A DNA stretch of 64,000 bases from Ensifer sp. MPMI2T (lineage in GTDB: Bacteria; Pseudomonadota; Alphaproteobacteria; Rhizobiales; Rhizobiaceae): contig NZ_SRXN01000032.1 of the NCBI RefSeq assembly GCF_004827385.1, positions 16,782-80,781 on the forward strand, read 5' to 3'. Below are positions 1-9,127 of this stretch, piece by piece (positions within the stretch are counted from its first letter, which is position 1; each line of letters opens with the position of its first letter). A program made the translations under genes and the position numbers. The notes below the pieces were generated by a model. The model was not told where the DNA came from. It made no database searches and was given only the letters and a program-made list of their open reading frames with translations.

Positions 1-58
1 CGAGGCAGGTGGCGCAGCGATAGTTGCGCAACCGTGCCTGAAAAAGGGTTCTTAATCG

Positions 59-1342
59 TTATCTACGCTCGGGCCCGAAAAACCGCGGCTGCGAGAACTG
101 GCGCTGCCAGCTCCGGCAGTAAGCCTGCGCCAATGTGATCGAAAGGATGATCGGTACGGACCAGAACCTGCCATAGACATGTGTGAACGCATTGACTGCT
201 AACAGGAACATGCTCAGGCAGACGAAGCCGCAGGCGGCGAAAGGAAGTCCTCCCGGCAATTTGAACGCTCGAGCAATCGGCCCGAGTCCTGCAAGGAGCA
301 TAAGCAGAAAGCCGCACACTGCCACGATCCCTCCTTCGTTCCACAGGAGGAGATATACGTTGTGCACCGGCCGCCCAATGTAGCTGACGACCATGTATTG
401 ATCGGCGCCGAGTCCGACCCAGAAATTGGACTCCACCAGATCCATGGCTTCGTGAATGAGCTCAAGGCGGTGGTCGAAGGTCCCTGCCTGGCTCAAGTCG
501 CCCGATTCCAGCGCGCCGAGCACCCGTTTCTGAAAGATTGCGGGCAGATATGCGCGACCCGCGTTTGCCATGACCGCTGCTGCCGCAAGGGCGACGCCGG
601 CGCCGGCGAGCAGGCGCTTCCAACTGGCCGTAACCAACAGGAAGACGATCAGTCCGTAGGCGAGGCAGGCCAGGCCGCTGTTGGATCCGGTCAACATGAT
701 GCCGTAGCCCATGACCGGGACCGCGATGACGACATAGATCTTTCTCAGTCTGCCCGTCGCGGCGACAAGCAGCAATATTGGCACAGCCAAGGCGATCAGT
801 GCTGCGCATTCGTTTTCTCGTTCGACAAAGCCCGTAAATCGGCCGCTGCCGCTCACGAAGGTCGTGTTCTTCTGCCCATCCCAGTGGATGAGATAGATCG
901 CGTGGAGGCACATCAGAAATACGGAGAGGATATAAAGTTTCGCCAGCTTGATCGTTTCATCCACCGGGCGCCCGGCAACGATAAGCAGGACGACGAAATA
1001 CGCAAATATGTACTGACCCGGAACGACCAGGCCTCTTATCGGGTCAGGGCTGACGAGGCTGCTGATAAGCAGACCGAATACGATGCAGCAGAGCCCCGAC
1101 AACCAGACGACGGTGCTGACGCGCCCGAGCGGTCGCAATGGGATGCGCCCGTTGATCAGGCTGAGGATCAACGCCAAGCTGAACAAAGCATCGCTGAATG
1201 TGAAGTAGAACTGGTTGAGGCGCAAAACATTGACGGGCGAAAAAAAGATCGCAGCACCCACAATCAGGAATTCGATGCGCTGCCAGACCTGGCTCTTGGA
1301 TTTGGCCGGGACTGCGAATCTGGAGTCAACCGCACTTATCAT
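59..1342 (-). CDS. O-antigen ligase-like polysaccharide polymerase (membrane protein)
   Basis: A 427-residue very hydrophobic protein with about ten to twelve predicted membrane segments. It has the layout of the O-antigen ligase/Wzy superfamily: a run of N-terminal helices, a large loop around residues 265-335 and a further pair of C-terminal helices. The loop ends in PVHNVYLLLWNEGG, the conserved His-Asn plus Gly region of the Wzy_C domain. The family joins or polymerises lipid-linked glycan units on the periplasmic side of the inner membrane. It is transcribed divergently from a Wzz/BY-kinase gene, which supports a role in exopolysaccharide polymerisation. Ligase and polymerase cannot be told apart from sequence, so the exact reaction is open. 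The ATG start at 1342 is followed by a short polar tail before the first helix. Confidence 0.8.
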   Translation of the reverse strand: MISAVDSRFAVPAKSKSQVWQRIEFLIVGAAIFFSPVNVLRLNQFYFTFSDALFSLALILSLINGRIPLRPLGRVSTVVWLSGLCCIVFGLLISSLVSPDPIRGLVVPGQYIFAYFVVLLIVAGRPVDETIKLAKLYILSVFLMCLHAIYLIHWDGQKNTTFVSGSGRFTGFVERENECAALIALAVPILLLVAATGRLRKIYVVIAVPVMGYGIMLTGSNSGLACLAYGLIVFLLVTASWKRLLAGAGVALAAAAVMANAGRAYLPAIFQKRVLGALESGDLSQAGTFDHRLELIHEAMDLVESNFWVGLGADQYMVVSYIGRPVHNVYLLLWNEGGIVAVCGFLLMLLAGLGPIARAFKLPGGLPFAACGFVCLSMFLLAVNAFTHVYGRFWSVPIILSITLAQAYCRSWQRQFSQPRFFGPERR

Positions 1343-1639
1343 TGTCGGCCCGCGTAAACTCTTGCTTTTGCCCCCGGACGTCCGCTAACATCCGCCAGAA
1401 ATAGATCGCGCGAAGAAAGCCAATATGGCAAAATCGCGCGAGGCGCGATTTTACGAGATATAAAAATTTACTTGCTCATCCGGCGGATGAGATGTGTGTT
1501 AAGTACTTAAAGCTTTCTAACTTTGCACGCATTTGGCCGCTGAGTAAATATTGCATAGCAGCAACCTTTTCACATTAGAAATTTGACCCCAATTTTCAGT
1601 CTGGACTTCGGTGTCCGATGGGGTTGGAAGAGGGGCATG
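1343..1639. promoter_or_regulatory. Divergent promoter region with several palindromes
   Basis: Non-coding region between two divergent polysaccharide genes. It is A/T-richer than its surroundings and holds four separate dyads: AAAATCGCGC-gag-GCGCGATTTT (1430-1452), CTCATCC-ggc-GGATGAG (1475-1491), the 12-bp palindrome TTAAGTACTTAA (1499-1510) and AAAGCTTT (1509-1516). Their density suggests operator sites for regulators of the cluster. No specific regulator can be assigned, and no confident -35/-10 pair was picked out. Confidence 0.5.
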
Positions 1640-3946
1640 ATGCTTACTTTTGATCGGGATTTCGAAGTTCGCGAAGAGGCCAGGAGGCTTGCAAACCTGG
1701 GCGGCGCGGGCCAACGAGAGGCATCGATTCAGAGTCTCCATGACGTTTTGGACCTCTTGCGGCGTTACGCCAAGCTGATCGCTTCTGTCGTCATCGTCGG
1801 TACGTTGCTTGCCACTATAGTTACCTATTCGCTCGACAAGGTTTATACGGCGTCGTCGACGCTGGTGTTCGACCGAAACGACACGCGTCCGTACGAGTCG
1901 GTGCTCGAGTTGCAGAAACTCGAGCGTGACAAATCCGCGATGGATACGGAGATGGATCTGGTCAGATCGCGCGAATTTCTGGGATTTGTCGTCGACGATC
2001 TGAGACTTCAAGAAGACCCTTACTTCAACCCGCGTCTTGCTGAAAAGCAGGCTTCCTCTGAATCGACTTGGACCGCTCTGAAGGCTTTCTTCGGAGTCTC
2101 TTCCAGTGCGAGCAGCTCGCGTGGTCGCGAGGACCTGCGGGCAAATATTGTCGCTGGAGGACGGTCGAGAGACCGGGCGATTACGAGGCTGCAGGCTTCC
2201 GTCGCCGCTGATCGCAGGGGCGACAGTCTGGCGATGACCATCTCCGTCCATCACGAGTTCCCGGCCCGAGCGGCCGAGGTCGCCAACGGCGTAGCGTCAA
2301 ATTACGTGGCGTGGACATCGCATCTGAAGGAGGCCGCGGCACAAAACACCGTGAATTACCTGCGCCTGCAAGCCAGCGGCCTGGCGACATCGATCGCGAA
2401 AAAAGAGCGCGAGATGGCGGAATTTGCCGCCAGGAGCGATCTGGCTTTCGATCCACGGGACGACGTGCTGCGTGCCCGTACCGAGCAGTTGAATACCCAG
2501 TTCACCGTCGCGCGCGTCGATGAGGCGGGCGCATGGGCAAAATACAATGAGGCCAAGCAGGTGCTTGCTTCGACAGGTATCGATTCTGCCGGAAAGGTCG
2601 TGACCTCGGATTTGCTCACTACCCTGAGAAACGAGGAGGGCAACCTTTTGCGCGAAAGGGCGCAGCTCACCGCAAAGTTTGGGCGAAACCACCCCCTCGT
2701 CGTGGAATCGGATGCGCAGATCGTCTCCAATCGGCGTCTGATCAATGAGGAGGTCGGGCGAATTCTGCGGGAGCTGGAGAATGACGCCAAGGTTGCGACC
2801 ATAAGGGTGAAGAAGTTCCAGCAGGAGGTCAGCCAACTGCAAAAGGAGATGCAGGTCCGCAATCTTGATGAAATTCGCCGTCGTGAGCTGGAGCGAGACC
2901 TGCTCTCGGAACAGAAGCGCTACGACGAGGTGGTGCTGCGGCTGGGCTCCTTCGACCCGGAGCAGGAGGAGGTCAAGGCCACGGCGCGGATCGCATCCTT
3001 TGCTGAAATTCCCCGCCTGCCGTCCTTTCCCCGGCCCGCACTCATAATTCCGATCGCCGCAGTGGCTTCTCTCCTGCTGGCCGTCGTCGCGATGTTCATC
3101 ATGGACGGGCTGGACACTCGCATTCGCACGACGCGAAAGGTAGAGAGCATCATCAAGCGCCCGAACATCATCTCGATCCCGGATGTGGAAGGGATTCTGG
3201 AGCCGGGGCAGACCCCCTACCAGCATATGCTTGCCAGTCCCCATTCGCCTTTTGCGCGCTCGATGCGTTCCCTGTGCTTGGCCTGGCGCGCGCTGGAGTT
3301 TGGCGCCGACGTTAAGGTCGTCATGTTCTTTTCCGCGGGCGCGGCTGAGGGCAAGACCACCTGCGCCCTTGGAATGGCGGCAACAGCCACTCTCAGCGGT
3401 CTGAGGGCTGTCATTCTCGATATCGATCCCAAGCCGAACGGCGCAGCTGGTATGCTCGGCATCACCAACAGAAATCCAACGCTCGGCATGTATTTGGACG
3501 GTACGACCGACCTTGAGTCCATCATAAGCGTCGCGCCTGAATATCCGTTCCTGCGCGTCATCAACTCACGCCTCGGCCTGCATGACCATGAACGGCTTTT
3601 CCAGGAACTGCGCCGCCGCTTCGACCTCGTCATAATCGATCCGCCGGCGATCGCGCACGACGACGATTCCGTGTGGCTGTCATCCCAGGTGGACGCGGTT
3701 CTGGTGATGGTCGCAGCCGGAAGGACCCAGGAGACTGAACTGCTTGAATCGGTCGAGCGTCTGAACATTGGTCGCGCGCCCGTCGTAGGCAGCATCCTGA
3801 ACTTCGCCGGTCGCCGCGGCGCAGGCCGGAAAGCCTGGCGGCCCGAATCCCTCAAGTCCCTGTGGTCGCGCATTCGCGGCAAGTTCCGGCATCTGCCTGC
3901 GGGTGGCCTGCCGGCCCTAAAGAGGCGGGATCGGGCAAGGGTGTGA
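1640..3946 (+). CDS. Exopolysaccharide copolymerase: Wzz-type chain-length protein fused to BY-kinase-like ATPase
   Basis: A protein of about 768 residues. The N-terminal third holds a membrane helix (about residues 40-62, after the LLRRYAKLIASVV stretch) and a Wzz domain; long coiled-coil segments follow (about 250-430); a second helix lies near 470-490. The cytoplasmic C-terminal domain is a P-loop ATPase with Walker A SAGAAEGKTT (565-574), Walker A' AVILDIDP and Walker B LVIIDPP. Such proteins set chain length and drive Wzy-dependent export at the inner membrane. I chose ATG 1640 because AGAGGGG lies four bases upstream; an upstream TTG at 1583 would add 19 residues without a ribosome binding site. 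The C-terminal tail is rich in Arg/Lys and lacks the tyrosine cluster expected of a classical BY-kinase, so kinase activity is uncertain. Confidence 0.85.
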   Translation: MLTFDRDFEVREEARRLANLGGAGQREASIQSLHDVLDLLRRYAKLIASVVIVGTLLATIVTYSLDKVYTASSTLVFDRNDTRPYESVLELQKLERDKSAMDTEMDLVRSREFLGFVVDDLRLQEDPYFNPRLAEKQASSESTWTALKAFFGVSSSASSSRGREDLRANIVAGGRSRDRAITRLQASVAADRRGDSLAMTISVHHEFPARAAEVANGVASNYVAWTSHLKEAAAQNTVNYLRLQASGLATSIAKKEREMAEFAARSDLAFDPRDDVLRARTEQLNTQFTVARVDEAGAWAKYNEAKQVLASTGIDSAGKVVTSDLLTTLRNEEGNLLRERAQLTAKFGRNHPLVVESDAQIVSNRRLINEEVGRILRELENDAKVATIRVKKFQQEVSQLQKEMQVRNLDEIRRRELERDLLSEQKRYDEVVLRLGSFDPEQEEVKATARIASFAEIPRLPSFPRPALIIPIAAVASLLLAVVAMFIMDGLDTRIRTTRKVESIIKRPNIISIPDVEGILEPGQTPYQHMLASPHSPFARSMRSLCLAWRALEFGADVKVVMFFSAGAAEGKTTCALGMAATATLSGLRAVILDIDPKPNGAAGMLGITNRNPTLGMYLDGTTDLESIISVAPEYPFLRVINSRLGLHDHERLFQELRRRFDLVIIDPPAIAHDDDSVWLSSQVDAVLVMVAAGRTQETELLESVERLNIGRAPVVGSILNFAGRRGAGRKAWRPESLKSLWSRIRGKFRHLPAGGLPALKRRDRARV

Positions 3947-3960
3947 GAGCTCTCCGGTGT

Positions 3961-3993
3961 CTACAGCGTTTGCGCGTCTTTTCAGACGCGCAA
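3961..3993. repeat. Half RIME-like palindrome / bidirectional terminator
   Basis: CTACAGCG at 3961 is followed by a 10-bp perfect stem, TTGCGCGTCT-tttc-AGACGCGCAA (3970-3993). It sits between two converging genes, 15 bases after the copolymerase stop. The same CTACAGCG...GACGCGC layout recurs at 33.67 kb, where the full element is present. It may serve as a terminator for both genes. Confidence 0.55.
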
Positions 3994-4013
3994 GACGCCG
4001 GAGCTGATCGCAA

Positions 4014-4706
4014 CTATTTCGATTTGATCTGCGTGAAGGCGACGGCATCGATCTTGCCGTCTTTCAAGCGATAGACCAGCGATTGCGATAATTGCGCATC
4101 TGCTCCAGCGCCTTCATGGGCGTATCGGACCAGGCCGCTCTCCGGAGCATTGCCGAAGCGTTGTTGAAGCGATGCTTTGTCGTCGCCGAGCGTTGGCACC
4201 GGAATCGTCCAGTCTGCAAGATCGAACTGCCCTTTGTCGCAATCGAGTTGCTCCTCGGACGTCTCCTCGACCGCAATCATATTCACGGCTTGTCCGGCCC
4301 CGGATGCTGCCTGCATGTCGTTGGCAATGAACCAGACATCGCGCTGAACGGATTGCGAGACAAAGGTGTAGCACAGCCAGCCGACCGCAATATCCCCGGC
4401 CGAGCGTATCCGGATTTCGCCGCCCAACGCAGCTTTGATGTCGTCGAGCGTCGTCTTGTCGAGGACAATGGTGATCGTCGGCGTCTTGACCTCCTCGACG
4501 AATGCCTGCTCGAAATTGTATGTCGGCGCCTCGGCGGTCTGGCCGCCGAGGATCAGGGAAGGCAGGCCTGAAAGCTTGCCGTCCTTGGCCGACAAAGTGC
4601 CGCCAGAGAAAAGGAGGAAGGTCATCGCCAGGGCGCCTGTCAGCAACCGCGTCGAGGCGACGTGGCCTCCACGGCTGGCGGCTATCTTCCCAATTTTCTT
4701 CGGCAT
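4014..4706 (-). CDS. Exported protein of unknown function
   Basis: A 230-residue protein that I do not recognise. After a basic start there is a hydrophobic stretch (about residues 20-40, LLTGALAMTFLLFSGGTLSA) that fits a signal peptide or anchor. The rest is soluble and mixed, with two cysteines (CYTF and LDCDKG) that could form a disulfide in the periplasm. It converges on the copolymerase gene and diverges from the MscS-type channel gene; the 281-bp gap to the latter would hold both promoters. No enzymatic motif is visible. Codon use matches the neighbours, and the reading frame is clean, so it is probably a real gene. Confidence 0.6.
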   Translation of the reverse strand: MPKKIGKIAASRGGHVASTRLLTGALAMTFLLFSGGTLSAKDGKLSGLPSLILGGQTAEAPTYNFEQAFVEEVKTPTITIVLDKTTLDDIKAALGGEIRIRSAGDIAVGWLCYTFVSQSVQRDVWFIANDMQAASGAGQAVNMIAVEETSEEQLDCDKGQFDLADWTIPVPTLGDDKASLQQRFGNAPESGLVRYAHEGAGADAQLSQSLVYRLKDGKIDAVAFTQIKSK

Positions 4707-4987
4707 CGCGGTTTCCCCTCTTTGATCGCCAAAATGCTCTTCCGAAAAACTATGCGTGCAACGGCCGGTTTCAAGTCCCCACGGCCACAGCGCTTGCGGG
4801 GCAAGCTGATATCGCAGGACACGCGGACGAACCCGAAGGGCGTGTCCCCGAACTCAATCAGTGATAGACCAGATCGAGCAGGATGGCGTTGCGCTGTGAC
4901 ACTTTTATTAGGCATCTGCTATTTAGGATAAGATGCAGGCTAATCGCCTCGTAGTCATCGTCGCAATGGGAAAGGCGGGGGGTCTTC

Positions 4988-7105
4988 ATGCATGCAGCTT
5001 CAGGTCATTGCAGGAAAGGCGTGGTTCTCGCCTTCTTTGTCCTGCTTCTCCAGTTGATTTTCGCGCTCACCGGCCCTCTGGCCGCACAGGAACCGACGTC
5101 CGCGCCGCCGCCGGCCAAGGTGCAGCAACTGATCGAGTTGCTCGACGATCCCGATGTTCGCCAATGGCTGACGTCCAAGCAGACGGCTCAGCCAGCGGCA
5201 CCGGCGCCGTCGACCGGGCTTGCCTCCCAATGGGTCGCGGAAATCAGAAAGCATTTAGGCGGGATGCGGGACGCGGTTCCACGGATGGGTCCCGAATGGC
5301 AAGCGGCGAGGCATCGCATCGCCGGCGACATGCAGAGCCAGGGAACAATGCCCATTCTGCGAGGGTTCGCCTTGCTGTTGCTCGTCGGCTATGGCGCCGA
5401 ATACCTGCTGCGCTACTTCCTGCGGCGCAATGCGGAGCGCAATGCTGCCCGATATGAAGGCGGCCTTGGCGCCTTCATCCGCATCGCACCTCTCGTTGCC
5501 TTTGCAATCGCCGCAATCGCCACTTTCGTTCTTTCCGGTTGGCCGCCCCGACTTGAGGCCGCGATCGCGCCGCTGCTCATCGCCTGGATCGGCGCGCGCC
5601 TGCTGATTGCCGTCGCATCGGCTGTTTTCAAGCCGGCCGCCGAGGCCGTCCCGAAGGCGGACGCAGAAGGGGAACAGGCGATACTTGGCCCCGGCGCCGC
5701 CAAGTTCTGGTTCAACCGATCGGTGCTCTTCATCTGCGCACTGGCCCTTGTGTGGGCGGTTACCGATGTGATGCAGACCCTCTCGGTTGCGGAAGACGTT
5801 CGCAGACTTGTTGCCGCTATGATTGGAATTGTCATCCTCGGCATCGCGATCGACACGACGCTTCGCCGCCCTGTTGAGCCCACGACGGCGGCGCGCCGGA
5901 TGCTCCGCAATGCGATGATTATCGCCTTCCTGGTCCTGCTCTGGCTCCTTTGGGTCGCCGATATGAAGGTGCTGTTCTGGATCGGTATCTATGTTCTCGG
6001 CTTGCCGCCGCTCTTGCGTTTTACCAGCGCGACGACGAGGGCGATGCTCGACACCTCGGCAACCGACGGTATGCGCGTGCTGCGCAATGTGTCGATCGAG
6101 CGAGGCGCCCGGCTGGTGATCATCGCGCTGGCGGCCGCCTGGCTCGCTGTCGTCTTCCGTTTCAACGGAGCCGCCATGCTACAGGATGATGTCTTCAACC
6201 GCATCTTCCGGGGCGTTCTTGCCGGGGTAGTCATCCTGCTCGCCGCAGATCTTATCTGGCAACTGGCGAAGGAGTACATCAATCTGCGCATCAACCAGGC
6301 CAGTGTCGACGTCGCGGATCCGGTGCGGCTAGCACGCAACACGCGGCTACGCACGCTGCTGCCGATTCTGCGCAATTTCCTCGCTGTCTCGATCGCGGTG
6401 GTCGCAGTTCTGATGGTTCTTTCCGGGCTCGGCGTTGCGATCGGGCCGCTGATTGCCGGTGCCGGGGTATTCGGCGTTGCGCTCGGCTTCGGCTCGCAGA
6501 GCCTGGTCAAGGACGTCATCAGCGGTGTGTTCTACATGATGGACGATGCGTTCCGGATCGGGGAATACATCCAGAGCGGCAGCTATATGGGGACGGTCGA
6601 ATCCTTCAGCATTCGCTCCGTCAAGCTGCGCCATCACCGCGGACCGGTGTTCACGGTACCGTTCGGCTCACTCGGCGCTGTTCAGAACATGAGCCGCGAC
6701 TGGGTGATCGACAAGTTCAAGATCAACGTTTCCTACGACACCGATGTCGGCAAGGTGAAGAAGGTGGTGAAGGGGATCGGCGCCACGCTGCTTGAGGATG
6801 AGGAGCTCGGGCCGCTGATCCTGGAAACGGTGAAGATGAAGGGCGTCGAGCAGTTCGGCGACTACGGCATCACCCTGAGCTTCGCGATGAAGACGAAGCC
6901 GGGACACCAGACCCAGGTCAGGCGGCGGGCTCAGGCCCTGATCAAGCAGGCCTTCGATGCCAACGGCATCCACTTCGCTTCACCGACCGTCCAGGTCGCC
7001 GGCGACGATACGCAATCGACAACGGCCGCGGCCGCCGCGACGCGCGACGCAATCGCCAAGAAGAACGCTGCCTTGGCGCAGGCGGGAGGGGCCCCGACGG
7101 AATAA
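4988..7105 (+). CDS. MscS-family mechanosensitive channel, large form
   Basis: A 705-residue protein: a signal peptide (residues 1-34), a short periplasmic region, then about ten membrane helices ending in the MscS core. The glycine-rich pore helix GAGVFGVALGFGSQSLV and the following beta domain (RIGEYIQSGSYMGTVESFSI, then VPFGSLGAVQNMSRDW) are the family hallmarks, starting near residue 485. The family opens on membrane tension and releases solutes on hypo-osmotic shock. At 705 residues it is longer than E. coli MscS (286) and resembles the multi-helix paralogues. The C-terminal 30 residues are Ala-rich and low-complexity. It begins at ATG 4988; a G-rich stretch just upstream is a plausible ribosome binding site. 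The next gene, a glycosyltransferase, lies 124 bp downstream on the same strand. Confidence 0.88.
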   Translation: MHAASGHCRKGVVLAFFVLLLQLIFALTGPLAAQEPTSAPPPAKVQQLIELLDDPDVRQWLTSKQTAQPAAPAPSTGLASQWVAEIRKHLGGMRDAVPRMGPEWQAARHRIAGDMQSQGTMPILRGFALLLLVGYGAEYLLRYFLRRNAERNAARYEGGLGAFIRIAPLVAFAIAAIATFVLSGWPPRLEAAIAPLLIAWIGARLLIAVASAVFKPAAEAVPKADAEGEQAILGPGAAKFWFNRSVLFICALALVWAVTDVMQTLSVAEDVRRLVAAMIGIVILGIAIDTTLRRPVEPTTAARRMLRNAMIIAFLVLLWLLWVADMKVLFWIGIYVLGLPPLLRFTSATTRAMLDTSATDGMRVLRNVSIERGARLVIIALAAAWLAVVFRFNGAAMLQDDVFNRIFRGVLAGVVILLAADLIWQLAKEYINLRINQASVDVADPVRLARNTRLRTLLPILRNFLAVSIAVVAVLMVLSGLGVAIGPLIAGAGVFGVALGFGSQSLVKDVISGVFYMMDDAFRIGEYIQSGSYMGTVESFSIRSVKLRHHRGPVFTVPFGSLGAVQNMSRDWVIDKFKINVSYDTDVGKVKKVVKGIGATLLEDEELGPLILETVKMKGVEQFGDYGITLSFAMKTKPGHQTQVRRRAQALIKQAFDANGIHFASPTVQVAGDDTQSTTAAAAATRDAIAKKNAALAQAGGAPTE

Positions 7106-7229
7106 GCCGCCACAACGCAGAACGAGGGCCGCTGCACCTGCTTCGGGCCTGCCGGTATCCCAGCCGTCGCGCGGCCTTCGTTCGGCCCATGTTGACATCC
7201 GATCGGTAAGGCGGGATAGCTCGCGTCGA

Positions 7230-8327
7230 ATGAAGATCGCCTTTTACGCGCCTTTGAAATCGCCTGATCACCCCGTCCCCTCCGGCGACAGGCAGATGGC
7301 GCGCCTGCTGATCGAAGCGCTTCGGCTGGGCGGCCATGACATCGCCATCGCGTCGCGACTGCGCAGCTTTTCACGCGAGGCGTCCGACGAACAACTTTCG
7401 TCGCTTCGGGCGCAAGCCGATCTGGAAGTCCGCAGTCTTCGGCGCCTCTGGCGCGCCGAGGGATCGCCCGACGCATGGTTCTGCTACCATCCTTACTACA
7501 AGGCGCCGGATCTCATCGGTCCCCGCATATCGGCTGAATTTTTCATTCCCTACATTACCGCCGAAAGTTCCTACTCGTACCGCCGCAACGTGGGCGCAAG
7601 GAAACCAGCCCAGGATGAGGTTGCGGCTGGTGCGAGGCATGCTGCCGTCAACATCTGCTTTACACAGCGCGATCGTGAAGGCTTGGAAGAGGCCATACCG
7701 GGTGTGCGGTATGCCATGCTTGCACCGTTCATAGACGTGGCGCCGTTCCGCGAACGACGACAAACCGAGGCCGGCCCGTGTCGGCTGCTGGCAGTGGCGA
7801 TGATGCGGCCGGGCGACAAGATGGAGAGCTACAGCATGCTCGCCAAGGCTTTGGCGCTCGTGGTCGATCTACCCTGGATCATGTCGATCGTCGGTGATGG
7901 CCCCGCCAGGGCGGAAGTGCAGGAGGCTTTCTCCGGGCTCCCGGCCGAGAGGCTGGATTGGCTCGGCGAGCAAGAGCCCGGGGCGATCGCCGGGATTCTT
8001 GCGCGCGGCGATCTCTACGTCTGGCCCGGCTGCGGCGAAGCCTATGGCCTGTCCTATCTGGAGGCGCAGGCGGCCGGCCTGCCGGTCGTCGCGCAACGAA
8101 CGGCCGGCGTTCCGGAAGTGGTCAGGGATGAGGAGACGGGCTTGCTGACGAAGGCGGGCGATATCGACCTGTTCGCCGCGGCGATCCGGCGGCTGATCAA
8201 CGACAGGACCCTGCGCGCCGAGTTCGGGGCAAACGCGCGCCGGTTCGTTGTCGAGCAACGGTCGTTGCAGGCGGCGGCAACGCGCCTTGGCGAGATTTTC
8301 AAGGACTTTGTGGAGAAGGCGGCATAA
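7230..8327 (+). CDS. Glycosyltransferase family 4 (GT-B)
   Basis: A 365-residue GT-B glycosyltransferase. The N-terminal half starts MKIAFYAPLKSPDHPVPSGD, the usual beta-strand and glycine-bearing loop. The C-terminal nucleotide-sugar site shows GCGEAYGLSYLEAQAAG, the E-x7-E motif of GT4 retaining enzymes, near residue 270. The acceptor and donor cannot be deduced. ATG 7230 is preferred because the protein then begins exactly at the Rossmann strand; the longer open frame upstream encodes Arg/Pro-rich sequence untypical of the family. Its stop overlaps the start of the next gene (TAATG), so the two are translationally coupled, which suggests a joint role in one glycan. Confidence 0.85.
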   Translation: MKIAFYAPLKSPDHPVPSGDRQMARLLIEALRLGGHDIAIASRLRSFSREASDEQLSSLRAQADLEVRSLRRLWRAEGSPDAWFCYHPYYKAPDLIGPRISAEFFIPYITAESSYSYRRNVGARKPAQDEVAAGARHAAVNICFTQRDREGLEEAIPGVRYAMLAPFIDVAPFRERRQTEAGPCRLLAVAMMRPGDKMESYSMLAKALALVVDLPWIMSIVGDGPARAEVQEAFSGLPAERLDWLGEQEPGAIAGILARGDLYVWPGCGEAYGLSYLEAQAAGLPVVAQRTAGVPEVVRDEETGLLTKAGDIDLFAAAIRRLINDRTLRAEFGANARRFVVEQRSLQAAATRLGEIFKDFVEKAA

Positions 8328-9127
8328 TGGAGACGTCGATCTGGCAGCCGATCATCGACAGACTGGATCGTTTGCGGACGGCCAGGCGGCGCGTCGATTT
8401 CTGGTTGCGCGACGACGATGCGGTCGAGGCGACGGCGGCGCTCGACCGGCTGGTGGATTTGGCGGATCGTTTTTCCGTGCCGATTACCTTGGCCGTCATC
8501 CCGGCGCACACGAACGGCGAGCTTTCGCATTACCTTGCCCACCGTGACGATATCAGCGTTGCCGTGCATGGCTGGGCGCATCGAAACCATGCGCCGCCGG
8601 CGGAAAAGCGGCAGGAGCTTGGCGGTCACCGTCCGCGCGAGGTCGTTCTTGACGAGCTGGAGAGAGGGCACTCTCATCTCAAGGCGCTCCATCCGTCCTC
8701 TTTCGTCCCGCTTCTCGTCCCACCATGGAACCGGATCGATCCGGGGCTTCTCGATGGGCTGCCAGACATCGGCTTCACGGCCCTTTCGGTCTTCGGTCCC
8801 GAAAGAAAGAGTCCGAGCAAGCCGGCAAAGATGAAAAACGGGTCGATCGCATCCGCGTTTCCCCGGCCTCGCCTGAGCCTCATCAACACGCATGTGGACG
8901 TGATGGATTGGCATGGAACGCGCGGCTGTCGGGATCACCGGGAAATCATTGAAGACATCATAGGGCGCCTGGACGAGATGAACGTCGACGAGGAGGCGGT
9001 CGGCATTCTCACGCACCATCTGGCCCATGACGAGAGCGTCTGGGAATTTCTGTCGCGACTGTTCGAGCTGACCGCCGTGCACCCCGCCTGCCGCTGGCGC
9101 AGGGTAACCGAGCTCATAGCTCGATGA
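8327..9127 (+). CDS. Polysaccharide deacetylase-like protein (NodB-fold)
   Basis: A 266-residue protein related to the DUF2334/polysaccharide-deacetylase fold. Visible hallmarks are an acidic motif DFWLRDDDA near residue 27 and HGWAHRNH near residue 82, which resemble the D-D and H-x-x-x-H metal ligands of NodB-type enzymes; THHLAHD near residue 228 could supply the final histidine. It would remove acetyl groups from a sugar. There is no signal peptide, so the substrate is probably a cytoplasmic precursor. Coupling to the GT4 gene by a one-base overlap supports a shared pathway. Its 3' end overlaps that of the converging hydrolase gene by 14 bp. Confidence 0.7.
   Translation: METSIWQPIIDRLDRLRTARRRVDFWLRDDDAVEATAALDRLVDLADRFSVPITLAVIPAHTNGELSHYLAHRDDISVAVHGWAHRNHAPPAEKRQELGGHRPREVVLDELERGHSHLKALHPSSFVPLLVPPWNRIDPGLLDGLPDIGFTALSVFGPERKSPSKPAKMKNGSIASAFPRPRLSLINTHVDVMDWHGTRGCRDHREIIEDIIGRLDEMNVDEEAVGILTHHLAHDESVWEFLSRLFELTAVHPACRWRRVTELIAR

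Noticed and set aside
362..1357. 331-codon plus-strand open frame over the O-antigen-ligase-like gene
   Set aside because: Antisense shadow without hydrophobic segments or motifs; the minus strand has a clear membrane protein.
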